Source: Marinococcus luteus_A (GTDB lineage: Bacteria; Bacillota; Bacilli; Bacillales; Marinococcaceae). From it: DNA of 64,000 nucleotides. Location of the stretch: NCBI RefSeq assembly GCF_034497705.1, contig NZ_JAXRUV010000003.1, positions 62,001-126,000 on the forward strand. The letters run 5' to 3'. The notes beneath the pieces were generated by a model. That model ran no database searches, had not been told where the DNA came from, and was given only the letters and a program-made list of their open reading frames with translations. Shown in pieces: positions 17,786 to 25,683 of the stretch (its first letter is position 1; every line of letters starts with the position of its first letter). The position numbers and the translations under genes are program-made.

Positions 17786-17810
17786 AACCTGTTCTAACCG
17801 TAAAGGAAGC

Positions 17811-17838
17811 ACACCGGATCTTCTTCCGGTGTTTTTCT
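17811..17838 (+). terminator. Intrinsic terminator after yrzB
   Basis: ACACCGG (17811-17817) pairs with CCGGTGT (17826-17832), followed by TTTTCTTT. Confidence 0.85.
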
Positions 17839-17895
17839 TTATTATTATACCTGCCCTGCAGCTAAGTGAGGCAGTTAAGAGGAGAACATCCATTC

Positions 17896-18996
17896 ATGAA
17901 AACGCTCATATATTCATATGCCGGGCGCCGCAACTCTAAAAAGAAAAAAGGAAAGGCGGCCCTTTATTTCCTGGGGATTATATTTCTGATGAGTGCCGCT
18001 GCAGCTCTCATATATGTGCTGTACATGCTTTTTCCGGCGGCGGAAAATGACCGGGAAAAACAGACCGTTGTTATTGAACAGGGAACCTCCACGGAAGCTG
18101 CGGCTGAATATTTGGAAAAACGGCAGCTGATTAAGAATTCTGTGGTGTTTCAATACTACAGTTACTTACGGCCAGACAGTCTGAAAGCCGGTACATACCG
18201 GCTTTCTGCTTCGATGAGTGCCGGAGAAATTGCTCGTACACTTGAAGCCGGGCAGCAGGCACAGGAACCGGTAGTTTCCATCACTATTCCGGAAGGCCGG
18301 TCTTTGGAGCAGATAGCACGAATCAGTGCGAAAAATGCTGATTTTTCAGAAGAAAAGTTTATGGAAACCGTCACAGATGACGCGTTCATTCGCTCCCTGA
18401 GTGAATCTTATTCATTTATCAGGGAGTCAAATAACGAAAATGGCGTGCGCTACACACTGGAAGGTTATTTATCCCCAGAGACGTATGAATATTATGGTGA
18501 CTCCCCGAGTCCCGAAGCAGTAGTGAAGGATATGATTGAACGAACAAACGAAACTATGGTAGAATTTTCGAATCAAATCACCAACAGTCCGTGGACCGCC
18601 CGTGAAATATGGACCATTGCTTCTATTGTAGAACGGGAGGCCGGACGACCAGAAGACCGGGCTCCGATTGCCGGAGTGATTGAAAACCGGCTTGGGAATA
18701 ATATGCGTCTTGAGATGGACCCTACGGTGGCATATGCTCTCGGTGAACACAGGCTTCGTACTTCCTTCAACGACCTGCAGGTGACTTCGCCGTACAACAC
18801 CTACCGGAACAGGGGACTGCCGCCTGGTCCGATTGCAAGCCCGGGCCTGCAGTCGATCGAGGCAGCTTTGAATCCTGAAAATACGGAGGCTTTATATTTT
18901 TATGCCCGCCCGAACGGAGAAGTTATTTACAATGAAACGTACGAGCAGCATACACGCACCCAGAGAAGGTATGAAAGCGAATGGGAGAATCAATAG
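17896..18996 (+). CDS. mltG: Endolytic murein transglycosylase MltG (YceG-like)
   Basis: MltG cuts nascent glycan strands at the outer face of the membrane and so sets strand length. The protein has a basic N-terminus (GRRNSKKKKGK), one membrane helix (about residues 25-45), a LysM-like domain (VIEQGTSTEAAAEYL) and the YceG catalytic domain with IWTIASIVEREAG containing the catalytic glutamate, DPTVAYALG, and SPYNTYRNRGLPPGPIASPG. I prefer ATG 17896 (366 residues) with AGAGGAG upstream over GTG 17866. It overlaps the start region of trmR. Confidence 0.94.
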   Translation: MKTLIYSYAGRRNSKKKKGKAALYFLGIIFLMSAAAALIYVLYMLFPAAENDREKQTVVIEQGTSTEAAAEYLEKRQLIKNSVVFQYYSYLRPDSLKAGTYRLSASMSAGEIARTLEAGQQAQEPVVSITIPEGRSLEQIARISAKNADFSEEKFMETVTDDAFIRSLSESYSFIRESNNENGVRYTLEGYLSPETYEYYGDSPSPEAVVKDMIERTNETMVEFSNQITNSPWTAREIWTIASIVEREAGRPEDRAPIAGVIENRLGNNMRLEMDPTVAYALGEHRLRTSFNDLQVTSPYNTYRNRGLPPGPIASPGLQSIEAALNPENTEALYFYARPNGEVIYNETYEQHTRTQRRYESEWENQ

Positions 18997-19688
18997 CTAA
19001 GAAAGCGGGCGAAAGAATGCCGGACATAAACAACCACTTTAATGAGTACCGGAAAGAGTTGGGTATCGGGCCGCCGCCGTGGTTTGAAGAAATGATTGAA
19101 GAAGCAAAACGCGACCGTGTACCGATCATGGAGGAAGAGGCACTGCAGTTTATGATCGAAATTCTTCATTTAAAAAGACCGGAATCGGTTCTGGAGATTG
19201 GCACGGCGATTGGTTATTCTGCTTTGCGAATGGCAGCTGCCCTTCCCGAAACGTCTATAGTATCGGTGGAAAAAGATGAAGAACGCTACAGGCGTGCGGC
19301 ATATTACCGGTCTAAAAGCCCGTGGCAGCAGCAAACTACGTTTGTGCTTGGCGATGCTTTAAACCTGCAGGAAGAATTTTCAGACAAAACGGCGTTTGAT
19401 GCGGTATTTATAGACGCTTCCAAAGGCCAGTATCAGCAGTATTTTCAGTTGTGTGAGCAGCTGCTGGCCCCGGGGGGGCTTATTATTAGTGATAACGTAT
19501 TATTCCGCGGCTTGGTCGCTGACCCGGAAGCAGAGGTCCCTGAACGATTACAGCCGATGGTGAAAAAAATTCGGGCGTACAACCGCTGGCTCGTGGAAAG
19601 AAAAGACTTTCGCACCAATATTTTTCCGGTCGGTGACGGCGTCGCAGTAAGTGCCCGGCTTTCGGAAGCAACCGTTAGTATAACGTAA
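18981..19688 (+). CDS. trmR: tRNA 5-hydroxyuridine O-methyltransferase TrmR (YrrM)
   Basis: This class I SAM-dependent O-methyltransferase has the motif I VLEIGTAIGYSALRMA, the acidic VEKDEERY loop and VFIDASKGQYQQYF, matching YrrM. B. subtilis TrmR methylates 5-hydroxyuridine at tRNA position 34 to 5-methoxyuridine. The frame opens at ATG 18981, overlapping mltG; an alternative ATG at 19017 gives 223 residues and agrees better with the family N-terminus. Neither has a strong ribosome site. The peptidase-U32 partners that make its substrate in B. subtilis (yrrN/yrrO) do not follow; greA does. Confidence 0.88.
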   Translation: MGESIAKKAGERMPDINNHFNEYRKELGIGPPPWFEEMIEEAKRDRVPIMEEEALQFMIEILHLKRPESVLEIGTAIGYSALRMAAALPETSIVSVEKDEERYRRAAYYRSKSPWQQQTTFVLGDALNLQEEFSDKTAFDAVFIDASKGQYQQYFQLCEQLLAPGGLIISDNVLFRGLVADPEAEVPERLQPMVKKIRAYNRWLVERKDFRTNIFPVGDGVAVSARLSEATVSIT

Positions 19689-19748
19689 AATACTATAAAA
19701 ACGAGCCAATATATGATACATTTTTATACTGAATAGAGGAGTGAAAAT

Positions 19749-20225
19749 ATGCCAGAAGAAAAACAGCATTTTATGACAGAAGAAGGCAGAAAGAAGCTTG
19801 AAGAGGAACTGGAATATTTAAAAACGGAGCGGCGCCAGGAAGTCGTAGAGCGTATAAAAATTGCAAGAAGCTTTGGCGATTTGTCTGAAAACTCGGAGTA
19901 TGATGCTGCCAAGGATGAGCAGGCCTTTGTAGAAGGACGTGTAAGCCAGATTGAGCAGATGCTTAAAAATGCGGCTATCATTGAAGAAGACACAAGTAAT
20001 AACTCCGTGGTGTCGCTCGGAAAGTCAGTACGGTTTAAAGAACTGCCAAACGGTGATGAAGAAAGCTACACTATTGTCGGAAGTGCAGAGTCTGATCCGC
20101 TTGAAGGAAAAATTTCCAACGATTCGCCGATGGCCCAAAGCCTGCTCGGACGCCAGATTGGTGAACAGGTGACGGTTTCGACACCGGGCGGCGACATTGA
20201 AGTCGAGATTATTGAAATCGCCTAA
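19749..20225 (+). CDS. greA: Transcription elongation factor GreA
   Basis: GreA rescues backtracked RNA polymerase by stimulating its intrinsic transcript cleavage. The 158-residue length is standard. The N-terminal coiled coil contains LEYLKTERRQEVVERIK and, at its tip, the acidic residues in GDLSENSEYDAAKDEQ that enter the polymerase channel; the C-terminal domain has SPMAQSLLGRQIGEQV. GAGGAGTG precedes the ATG. A 107-base structured element follows the gene. Confidence 0.97.
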   Translation: MPEEKQHFMTEEGRKKLEEELEYLKTERRQEVVERIKIARSFGDLSENSEYDAAKDEQAFVEGRVSQIEQMLKNAAIIEEDTSNNSVVSLGKSVRFKELPNGDEESYTIVGSAESDPLEGKISNDSPMAQSLLGRQIGEQVTVSTPGGDIEVEIIEIA

Positions 20226-20258
20226 AAGCCGTTCAACAGTAATGAAAACTTAAGCATG

Positions 20259-20365
20259 GCGCCCTGCTTTTGAGGATGTAAATCATAGGTCTATATTCCC
20301 TCGTTTTCCGGAAAAATTTCCTTTATGATAAAACATGTTACGTTCTCTCAGCAGGGCGTGTTTTT
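20259..20365 (+). other. Long structured RNA element ending in a T run, between greA and yrrS
   Basis: Reading inward, four nested pairings can be drawn: CGCCCTGC (20260-20267) with GCAGGGCG (20351-20358); TGAG (20271-20274) with CTCA (20347-20350); ATGT (20276-20279) with ACAT (20333-20336); ATCATA plus GG (20282-20289) with CC and TATGAT (20320-20329). A self-complementary TTTTCCGGAAAA sits in the apical region. TGTTTTTG follows the outer stem. It may be an unusually long greA terminator, a small RNA, or a leader for yrrS. I do not recognise a known family. Confidence 0.5.
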
Positions 20366-20409
20366 GTACTACAAAGCAATACATACGATAGGGGCAGGTG
20401 AATCATAAG

Positions 20410-21228
20410 ATGTCGAACAACAATTATAACGACGACTCCGGCTCGCGCTTTCAAAAGAAAAGAAAAAAGCGGATGAATAATGTTTTAAATGCTGCTATTG
20501 GAATTGTAGCAGTGCTTATTCTGTTCTTTGGTATTCTGTTATTGTTTTTTAACAATAATAATGAACAGGCTGAAGATAACGGGGAAGAGATGGCAGATTC
20601 AACTAATACCGAAGAAGAGCAGAATGAAAGCGGACCGGAGGACAATCCGGACACTTCTTCTACAGAAGAAACTTCGGAAAATAATGCAGATGAAGAAGGT
20701 ACAGAAGAAGAAACTTCAGAAGAAGCAGAAGAAACCTCTGAATCTGATTCTTCCTCTGAGTCCGATTCCTCTACAGAAGAAGATCCGGCAGCTTCTTCAA
20801 ACGAAGAAGCCGAAGATGACTCTTCGGAGGAAACCACTACGGGTGAAGACTCTTCAGAAGAAGAAAACAGCGGTACTTCTGAATCAGAAGGCAGCGAAAG
20901 CGCTGAAACGGAAACAAATCAGGAAGACGGAGAATACGAACCGGTAGGCACTGAACAGGAAAACTTTACAGCTGACTTCAGTGAAGGCGGCCAGAACTGG
21001 GAAGAAATGGAGAATGCTGTAGAGGCTGCCACCGGGCTGAGAGCAACAGAAGGCAACAGCACGGTGCTCTGGAGACTCGAAAACGGTGGCTCGCAGGATA
21101 CTGCAAGAGCAGTTATCAGTGAAGACGCCAACAGTGAAAATCCATACGAAGTACGCATGGAGTGGGTAGACGGCGAAGGCTGGAAACCAACAAGCGTTGA
21201 ACGTCTCGACAGCAATCCCTACAACTAA
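20410..21228 (+). CDS. yrrS: YrrS-like DUF1510 membrane-anchored protein
   Basis: The protein (272 residues from ATG 20410, which has GGCAGGTGA eight bases upstream) has a basic cytoplasmic head (FQKKRKKRMNN), one membrane helix (about 25-47), a long acidic, serine- and glutamate-rich low-complexity linker (about 52-185) and a C-terminal DUF1510 domain (about 190-272: NWEEMENAVEAATGL, YEVRMEWVDGEGWKPTSVERL). In B. subtilis yrrS is next to a penicillin-binding protein gene (pbpI), which is absent here. The linker is much longer than in the family member I know. The function is unknown; an outward-facing cell-envelope domain is likely. Confidence 0.88.
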   Translation: MSNNNYNDDSGSRFQKKRKKRMNNVLNAAIGIVAVLILFFGILLLFFNNNNEQAEDNGEEMADSTNTEEEQNESGPEDNPDTSSTEETSENNADEEGTEEETSEEAEETSESDSSSESDSSTEEDPAASSNEEAEDDSSEETTTGEDSSEEENSGTSESEGSESAETETNQEDGEYEPVGTEQENFTADFSEGGQNWEEMENAVEAATGLRATEGNSTVLWRLENGGSQDTARAVISEDANSENPYEVRMEWVDGEGWKPTSVERLDSNPYN

Positions 21229-21234
21229 TAAATG

Positions 21235-21266
21235 ACCGGCTTCCAATATGATGGAGGCCGGTTTTC
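21235..21266 (+). terminator. Intrinsic terminator after yrrS
   Basis: ACCGGC (21235-21240), extended by TTCC, pairs with the GCCGGT side (21257-21262), followed by TTTTCTTT. Confidence 0.75.
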
Positions 21267-21286
21267 TTTATATTATTCTGATGAAA

Positions 21287-21502
21287 TTAAGGGGTAGGGA
21301 CAGCGCGGAAATGAACGACAGCGGTGTAAATTGAACGCCCGTTCTCTGAACGGGTGTGAACATGGTGCTGCACGTGATGAACCCCGAGCATCAGAGCTTC
21401 GTTTTGTTCGATCTTTTTTTGAATATCTGCTTCAAGCTGTTCAAGGGAGGACGATTCAAAAAATTCGACCTTGTCCCGGATTGTTTGCAGGTTTAAGGAC
21501 AT
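21287..21502 (-). CDS. yrzA: DUF2536 family small protein (YrzA)
   Basis: The 71-residue protein starts at ATG 21502 with AAAGGAG upstream; the longer open frame has no ribosome site. It matches the DUF2536/YrzA family: LQTIRDKVEFFESSSLEQLE, IEQNEALMLGVHHVQH and a C-terminal YTAVVHFRA. It probably folds as one helix pair and a small sheet. It is divergent from mtnN, as in B. subtilis. Function unknown. Confidence 0.85.
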   Translation of the reverse strand: MSLNLQTIRDKVEFFESSSLEQLEADIQKKIEQNEALMLGVHHVQHHVHTRSENGRSIYTAVVHFRAVPTP

Positions 21503-21582
21503 ATGTATTCTCCTTTGCGTTATAATGTACAGGGTAGTTTTACCAGTAATTATAATTGTAAATGATAAAGGTGGGTCCGCCA

Positions 21583-22272
21583 ATGCGTTTAGGCATTATT
21601 GGAGCAATGGAAGAAGAAGTGGAATATTTAAAAAGCTTAATGGAAGACATAGAAGAAAAGGAAACCGGCGGCTGTTTTTTTTCTTTTGGGCGCTTAAACG
21701 GCCATGAGGTCATTCTTTTGCAGTCGGGTATTGGAAAAGTGAATGCAGCTATCGCCACCTCGCTTTTAATCGGACTGTATAAGCCTGAAGCTGTAATTAA
21801 CACAGGCTCAGCCGGAGGATTCAACCCGGACCTTTCTGTTGGCGATGTGGTGATATCCACAGAGGTTCGTTATAACGACGTGGATGCGACAGTGTTCGGA
21901 TATGAATTCGGGCAGGTGCCAAATATGCCAGCAGCTTATCCTGCAAGCCGTGAATGGATAGAGAAAGCAGAAGCCGCCGCTTTGCAGGTGGACCTGAACA
22001 CGCGGACGGGATTGATTTTGTCCGGAGACTCGTTTATGAGTAAGACGGAGCAAGTGGACGCTTTAAAAGCTCACTTTGACGAACCGCAGTGTGCGGAAAT
22101 GGAGGCAGGGGCAATTGCCCAGGTATGCTATCGGTTTTCCTGCCCATTTGTAGTTATCCGTTCGCTCAGCGATATTGCAGGTAAAGAAGCAAAGCAGTCC
22201 TACGAGGAATTTTTAAAGCATGCTTCGAAGCAGTCAGCTGACATGGTGATTGCTCTTCTGGCACAGGCATAG
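21583..22272 (+). CDS. mtnN: 5'-methylthioadenosine/S-adenosylhomocysteine nucleosidase
   Basis: MtnN (Pfs) hydrolyses methylthioadenosine and S-adenosylhomocysteine to adenine plus a thioribose derivative, recycling the by-products of SAM use. The 229-residue protein starts MRLGIIGAMEEEV, with AAAGGTGG upstream of ATG 21583. Family motifs include VINTGSAGGFNPDLSVGDVV, the substrate-binding MEAGAIAQVCY block and the catalytic aspartate in IRSLSDIAGKEA. The downstream yrrT-mccA-mccB genes found in B. subtilis are absent here; a convergent NUDIX gene follows 16 bases later. Confidence 0.96.
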   Translation: MRLGIIGAMEEEVEYLKSLMEDIEEKETGGCFFSFGRLNGHEVILLQSGIGKVNAAIATSLLIGLYKPEAVINTGSAGGFNPDLSVGDVVISTEVRYNDVDATVFGYEFGQVPNMPAAYPASREWIEKAEAAALQVDLNTRTGLILSGDSFMSKTEQVDALKAHFDEPQCAEMEAGAIAQVCYRFSCPFVVIRSLSDIAGKEAKQSYEEFLKHASKQSADMVIALLAQA

Positions 22273-22288
22273 ATCCACCGGAGGGCGG

Positions 22289-22906
22289 TTAACGAAGAAG
22301 AGATACGGTGTGGCGGATAATTTGTGCCGTCAGTCCCCAAATAACAACATCCCCATAGTGATAAACAAACTGGGGAAGCGTTGTAGTGTTTGTACGGTAC
22401 GTTTCTTCATTTGGTATTAATGAAGTAGGGAACGTGTCTGAAAAACGCATGCCCATGTAAACATTATGCTTTTCGGGTTCGTTCTTTAAAAAGAAATCAA
22501 GCGGCACGGTGAACAGTTCATCCACCTCAGACGTATTAGGGGAAAAATCACCAGCGTAGTCAACTTCTCCAATGTAAGGGTAGACTATTCGTTGAAATGG
22601 CTGGACAACAACGTCCAAAGCTCCCCATACATCCATCGCTTGAGACGGAATGCCGGTTTCTTCTTCGAATTCGCGAAGGCCTGCAGCAAGAGGAGTAGGA
22701 TCGGAGGCATCGATTTTTCCGCCCGGAAAACATATTTCTCCCGGCTGGGACTGCAGCGACCATGCTCTGCGCTCAAACATTAAATGATATTCATCGTTCA
22801 ATGGAAGCAGGGGTACTACTACCGCTGCTTTTCGCATATTCTCTTCGCCCATTATAGCAGCGGAACGGGTGCGAATTCTATTCTTCCAATAGCGGGCGTT
22901 GTTCAT
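22289..22906 (-). CDS. NUDIX hydrolase of the CoA pyrophosphatase type
   Basis: The 205-residue protein carries a complete Nudix box: GGKIDASDPTPLAAGLREFE then EETGI. Before it lies LMFERRAWSLQSQPGEICFP, the extra motif of the CoA-cleaving subgroup (UPF0035), which hydrolyses CoA to phosphopantetheine and 3',5'-ADP. ATG 22906 has GGAGGA upstream. It is convergent with mtnN and divergent from a tiny charged protein gene. The NUDIX assignment is secure; CoA as substrate is inferred from the motif. Confidence 0.9.
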   Translation of the reverse strand: MNNARYWKNRIRTRSAAIMGEENMRKAAVVVPLLPLNDEYHLMFERRAWSLQSQPGEICFPGGKIDASDPTPLAAGLREFEEETGIPSQAMDVWGALDVVVQPFQRIVYPYIGEVDYAGDFSPNTSEVDELFTVPLDFFLKNEPEKHNVYMGMRFSDTFPTSLIPNEETYRTNTTTLPQFVYHYGDVVIWGLTAQIIRHTVSLLR

Positions 22907-22994
22907 AGTATCCTCCTTCTGGGGTATCGTTGTTTTTTCTTCTCTCGAACGTGGTATATATATTCACAGGTACTATATTACAGGAGGGATAAAG

Positions 22995-23192
22995 ATGTCA
23001 GAATCAGAACGTCTTAAAAATAAAGTAAAAAAAGAAAAAAATCAGGAACCGGATAAAAAGCCGGGGAAAGAAGAGCCGCCAACGAGCAGTGAAGATCCAA
23101 TTCCGCTGGCAGATATGAAATACGAAGAAGAAGAAAACAGAAAAAAACACCATACTAAGAAGCGCTCCGGCAGTGAAGACAAAGATGGATGA
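22995..23192 (+). CDS. Small highly charged protein of unknown function
   Basis: The 65-residue protein starts at ATG 22995 behind AGGAGGG. It is nearly all charged or polar residues: a lysine-rich N-terminus (LKNKVKKEKNQEP), a proline/glutamate-rich middle (KEEPPTSSEDPIPLADMKYE) and a basic tail (RKKHHTKKRSGSE). It has no hydrophobic core, so it is probably disordered. The good ribosome site and the strong terminator directly behind it support a real single-gene unit. I do not recognise it. Confidence 0.7.
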   Translation: MSESERLKNKVKKEKNQEPDKKPGKEEPPTSSEDPIPLADMKYEEEENRKKHHTKKRSGSEDKDG

Positions 23193-23212
23193 CGCTGACC
23201 GGCGTGTAAATG

Positions 23213-23245
23213 AAATCCCGCTTCTACTGAAGCGGGATCATTTTA
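23213..23245 (+). terminator. Intrinsic terminator after the small charged protein gene
   Basis: ATCCCGCTT (23215-23223) pairs perfectly with AAGCGGGAT (23230-23238), followed by CATTTTAT. It could also serve the convergent S9 peptidase gene. Confidence 0.75.
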
Positions 23246-23273
23246 TGCTGCACTGTGCCGAAAGACTGAAATA

Positions 23274-25262
23274 TTATTTTTCGATATAGTGGTTAAACCA
23301 GTCGATCATATGGACCAGCCGTTCAATCCTCAGAGCGGGAGGGCCGGAGCGGCTTAGTTCGTGATTGGCTCCTGGAAAACGGAGAAAGGAGACCGTTTTG
23401 TTTAAATATTTCATGTTAATAAACAGCTGTTCAGCCTGTTCAATTGGACAGCGGTAATCGTTTTCGCTGTGCATGATCAGCAAAGGCGTATGGATATCTT
23501 TGACGTAGCGGAGAGGAGAATGGTGCCAGAGCTTTTCCGGGTCCTGGTGGAGTGGTACGCCAATCTCCCAGTCTGTAAAGAAAAAGCCAATATCACTCAC
23601 CCCGTAAAAGCTGAGCCAGTTGGAAATGGAACGTTGGGTAACGGCTGCTTTAAAGCGGTCGGTATGGCTGATCATCCAGTTTGTCATGAAGCCGCCATAG
23701 CTTCCCCCGGTTACTCCCAGCCGATTGCGGTCGACAAATTCATAGCTGTCGACTGCATAGTCCAGAATTGCGAGCAGATCCCCGAAATCCTTTCCGCCAT
23801 AGTCCCGGCGGCAGGCATCGGCGAAAGCCTGGCCATAGCCGTGGCTGCCCCGTGGATTGCTGAACAGAACGCCATAGCCCTCCGCAGCAAGCAGCTGAAA
23901 TTCGTGAAAGAACGTGTGACCGTACATAGCGTGAGGGCCTCCGTGGATTTCCAGAATCAGCGGGAAGGTCTGTCCTTCTTCGTAATCAACAGGATACATA
24001 ATCCACCCGTGCACGTCCCAATGATCGGCGGTACGGACGGAAAGGGTTTCGGGGAGGGAAAGATCTATCTCTTTCAAAAAGCTGGCGTTTACGTCTGTGA
24101 GCCGCACACGGCGTTTATCCTCAAGTCGCCGGCTGTAGAAATCACCCGGGTTGGAAGGATCGCTGATGCCGAGCACAAACTGCTCGTTTTTAGGATGAAA
24201 GGAGAACGAAAAGACGTGGTTGTCTTCGTCATGAACAGCGGTAATTTCATTATGCATATCCATTTGATACAAGCCGACTTTTCCGTTTTCGCTCGCCAAA
24301 AAGTAAATGTGCTCCTGATCGTTCGACCATACCGGCTTATCAGAGGTGTGGCCGGTTCTGATATCGCCGATCATGTAGTCACCTATTTGGACGTCCCACT
24401 TTAACGTCATTCCTTTTCGTTCTTTTGTTAATGGATTGATCAGCCAGATTTGATTAATTGTAGCGCTTTTATATTCCAATTCGTGACCAGTGCATGCTAT
24501 CCAGGAGCCGTCCGGCGACCAGCTGGCATTAGTAAACGTACCGGCAGAATCCGTCAGCCTGGAAATTTCTTTTGTCTCAATATTAAGTGTATACAGGTCC
24601 TGTACCGGAGAAATGTCTTCATCGCTGTTTCTGTTTGCCGTAAACACGATAAACTGACTGTCAGGAGACCAGTCAGGAGAGTGGTGATCGTAGCTGCCAT
24701 TAGTGAGTAAGGAAGTGTCTTTCCGGTCGAATCGGAACAAACCAATGTGGGCGCGTCTGCCGTAGTGAAAGCCCCGGCTGTCTGATTTATAGCGGAGGCG
24801 GTCGATTTTCACAGCAGAAGGGGGATTGGTCGAAGAGTTCACCTCCGTGGTGAAGATGTCTTCTTCAGAGGCCTGTTCCGTTTCAAACAGCAGTTTTTGG
24901 CTGTCCGGTGACCATACTGGATTAGAGGCACCGTGTTTGACGAAAGTAATCTGTTTTGGTTCTCCTCCTGAAGTACTCATCATCCAAATTTGGTTAAGGC
25001 CGGAGCGGTCAGACACAAAAGCAAGGCTGGAGCCGTCCGGAGACCACCGAGGCGAAAAATTTGTATAAGATCCAAACGTCCACTGAACAGGAACGTCGTC
25101 TGTTAAGTATTGCGTGTATATATTTGAATAGTAGCTGCCCGTATCACTCTGAATAGACTTTTGTACAAAAGCATACCGCTCGCCGTCCGAAGAAAGGCGG
25201 GCATCATCAACAACGTGAATACGTTCTAAATCTGCTGCAGTTAAAGGTCTTTTCATAGACAA
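23274..25262 (-). CDS. S9 family serine peptidase (prolyl oligopeptidase / acylaminoacyl-peptidase type)
   Basis: The 662-residue protein has an N-terminal seven-bladed beta-propeller (about 1-390) with repeated WSPDG/WSPDS blade motifs, and a C-terminal alpha/beta-hydrolase (about 400-660). The catalytic triad is visible: serine in GVTGGSYGGFMTN, aspartate in MHSENDYRCP, histidine in FPGANHELSRSG. It resembles B. subtilis YuxL, thought to clip short peptides in the cytoplasm. There is no signal peptide. The likely start is TTG 25262, eight bases after GAGGAGG; an ATG lies two codons later. Confidence 0.93.
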   Translation of the reverse strand: MSMKRPLTAADLERIHVVDDARLSSDGERYAFVQKSIQSDTGSYYSNIYTQYLTDDVPVQWTFGSYTNFSPRWSPDGSSLAFVSDRSGLNQIWMMSTSGGEPKQITFVKHGASNPVWSPDSQKLLFETEQASEEDIFTTEVNSSTNPPSAVKIDRLRYKSDSRGFHYGRRAHIGLFRFDRKDTSLLTNGSYDHHSPDWSPDSQFIVFTANRNSDEDISPVQDLYTLNIETKEISRLTDSAGTFTNASWSPDGSWIACTGHELEYKSATINQIWLINPLTKERKGMTLKWDVQIGDYMIGDIRTGHTSDKPVWSNDQEHIYFLASENGKVGLYQMDMHNEITAVHDEDNHVFSFSFHPKNEQFVLGISDPSNPGDFYSRRLEDKRRVRLTDVNASFLKEIDLSLPETLSVRTADHWDVHGWIMYPVDYEEGQTFPLILEIHGGPHAMYGHTFFHEFQLLAAEGYGVLFSNPRGSHGYGQAFADACRRDYGGKDFGDLLAILDYAVDSYEFVDRNRLGVTGGSYGGFMTNWMISHTDRFKAAVTQRSISNWLSFYGVSDIGFFFTDWEIGVPLHQDPEKLWHHSPLRYVKDIHTPLLIMHSENDYRCPIEQAEQLFINMKYLNKTVSFLRFPGANHELSRSGPPALRIERLVHMIDWFNHYIEK

Positions 25263-25337
25263 GGTAATGTCCTCCTCGTAATATACCTGTGAGCCTGTTC
25301 GTTATGGAAAGGTTTCACGTATGTAGGGTGCTTTTTT

Positions 25338-25366
25338 AGTATAGTAAAACGTTTCGCAAAAAACAA
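25338..25366 (-). promoter_or_regulatory. Sigma-A promoter of the S9 peptidase gene
   Basis: On the minus strand TTGTTT (25366-25361) and TATACT (25343-25338) are spaced by 17 bases. Confidence 0.6.
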
Positions 25367-25472
25367 TCAAACTGCGGAAGGAAAGCTTCAGGAAAAAAGA
25401 GTGGAAGAACATCTGACATACATAATGAAAACCCTGCAATAACTATGTACACTAATAAATAACAGGAGGCAG

Positions 25473-25571
25473 ATGCTTCGTTCCAACATTTACATTGTTG
25501 CCTTTCGCAGGAACAATCGAAATGGATCAGCCGGTATGGCTTTTCATTTTGGAGCAAGTCATTTCCTGTAA
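25473..25571 (+). CDS. Possible small protein (32 residues)
   Basis: ATG 25473 follows AGGAGG (25464-25469) by only three bases, a tight spacing. The peptide runs MLRSNIYIVAFRRNNRNGSA and then GMAFHFGASHFL, mixed basic and hydrophobic, with no recognised family. The strong terminator at 25620 suggests a short transcript. It could equally be a non-coding RNA. Confidence 0.3.
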   Translation: MLRSNIYIVAFRRNNRNGSAGMAFHFGASHFL

Positions 25572-25619
25572 GCCGTGAATAACAGGCTCTCCTTTAGGCA
25601 TCACTCTCTCTCCCTTTGA

Positions 25620-25652
25620 AGCTGCGGGCATTTATGCCTGCAGCTCTTTTTT
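25620..25652 (+). terminator. Strong intrinsic terminator of an unassigned transcript
   Basis: AGCTGCGGGCAT (25620-25631) pairs with ATGCCTGCAGCT (25634-25645, one G-U pair), followed by CTTTTTTAT. No recognised plus-strand gene precedes it. Confidence 0.75.
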
Positions 25653-25683
25653 ATGATCAGGGTCTTTAGTGGAAAGTAAGGAC

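Noticed and set aside
20451..20837. Minus-strand serine/glutamate-rich frame inside yrrS
   Set aside because: It is the mirror of the low-complexity linker of yrrS and has no start signals.
23469..24404. 311-codon plus-strand frame in the S9 peptidase gene
   Set aside because: Antisense shadow; the minus-strand gene has a complete catalytic triad.
25336..25557. 73-codon minus-strand frame before the S9 peptidase gene
   Set aside because: It overlaps the peptidase promoter and has no ribosome site.
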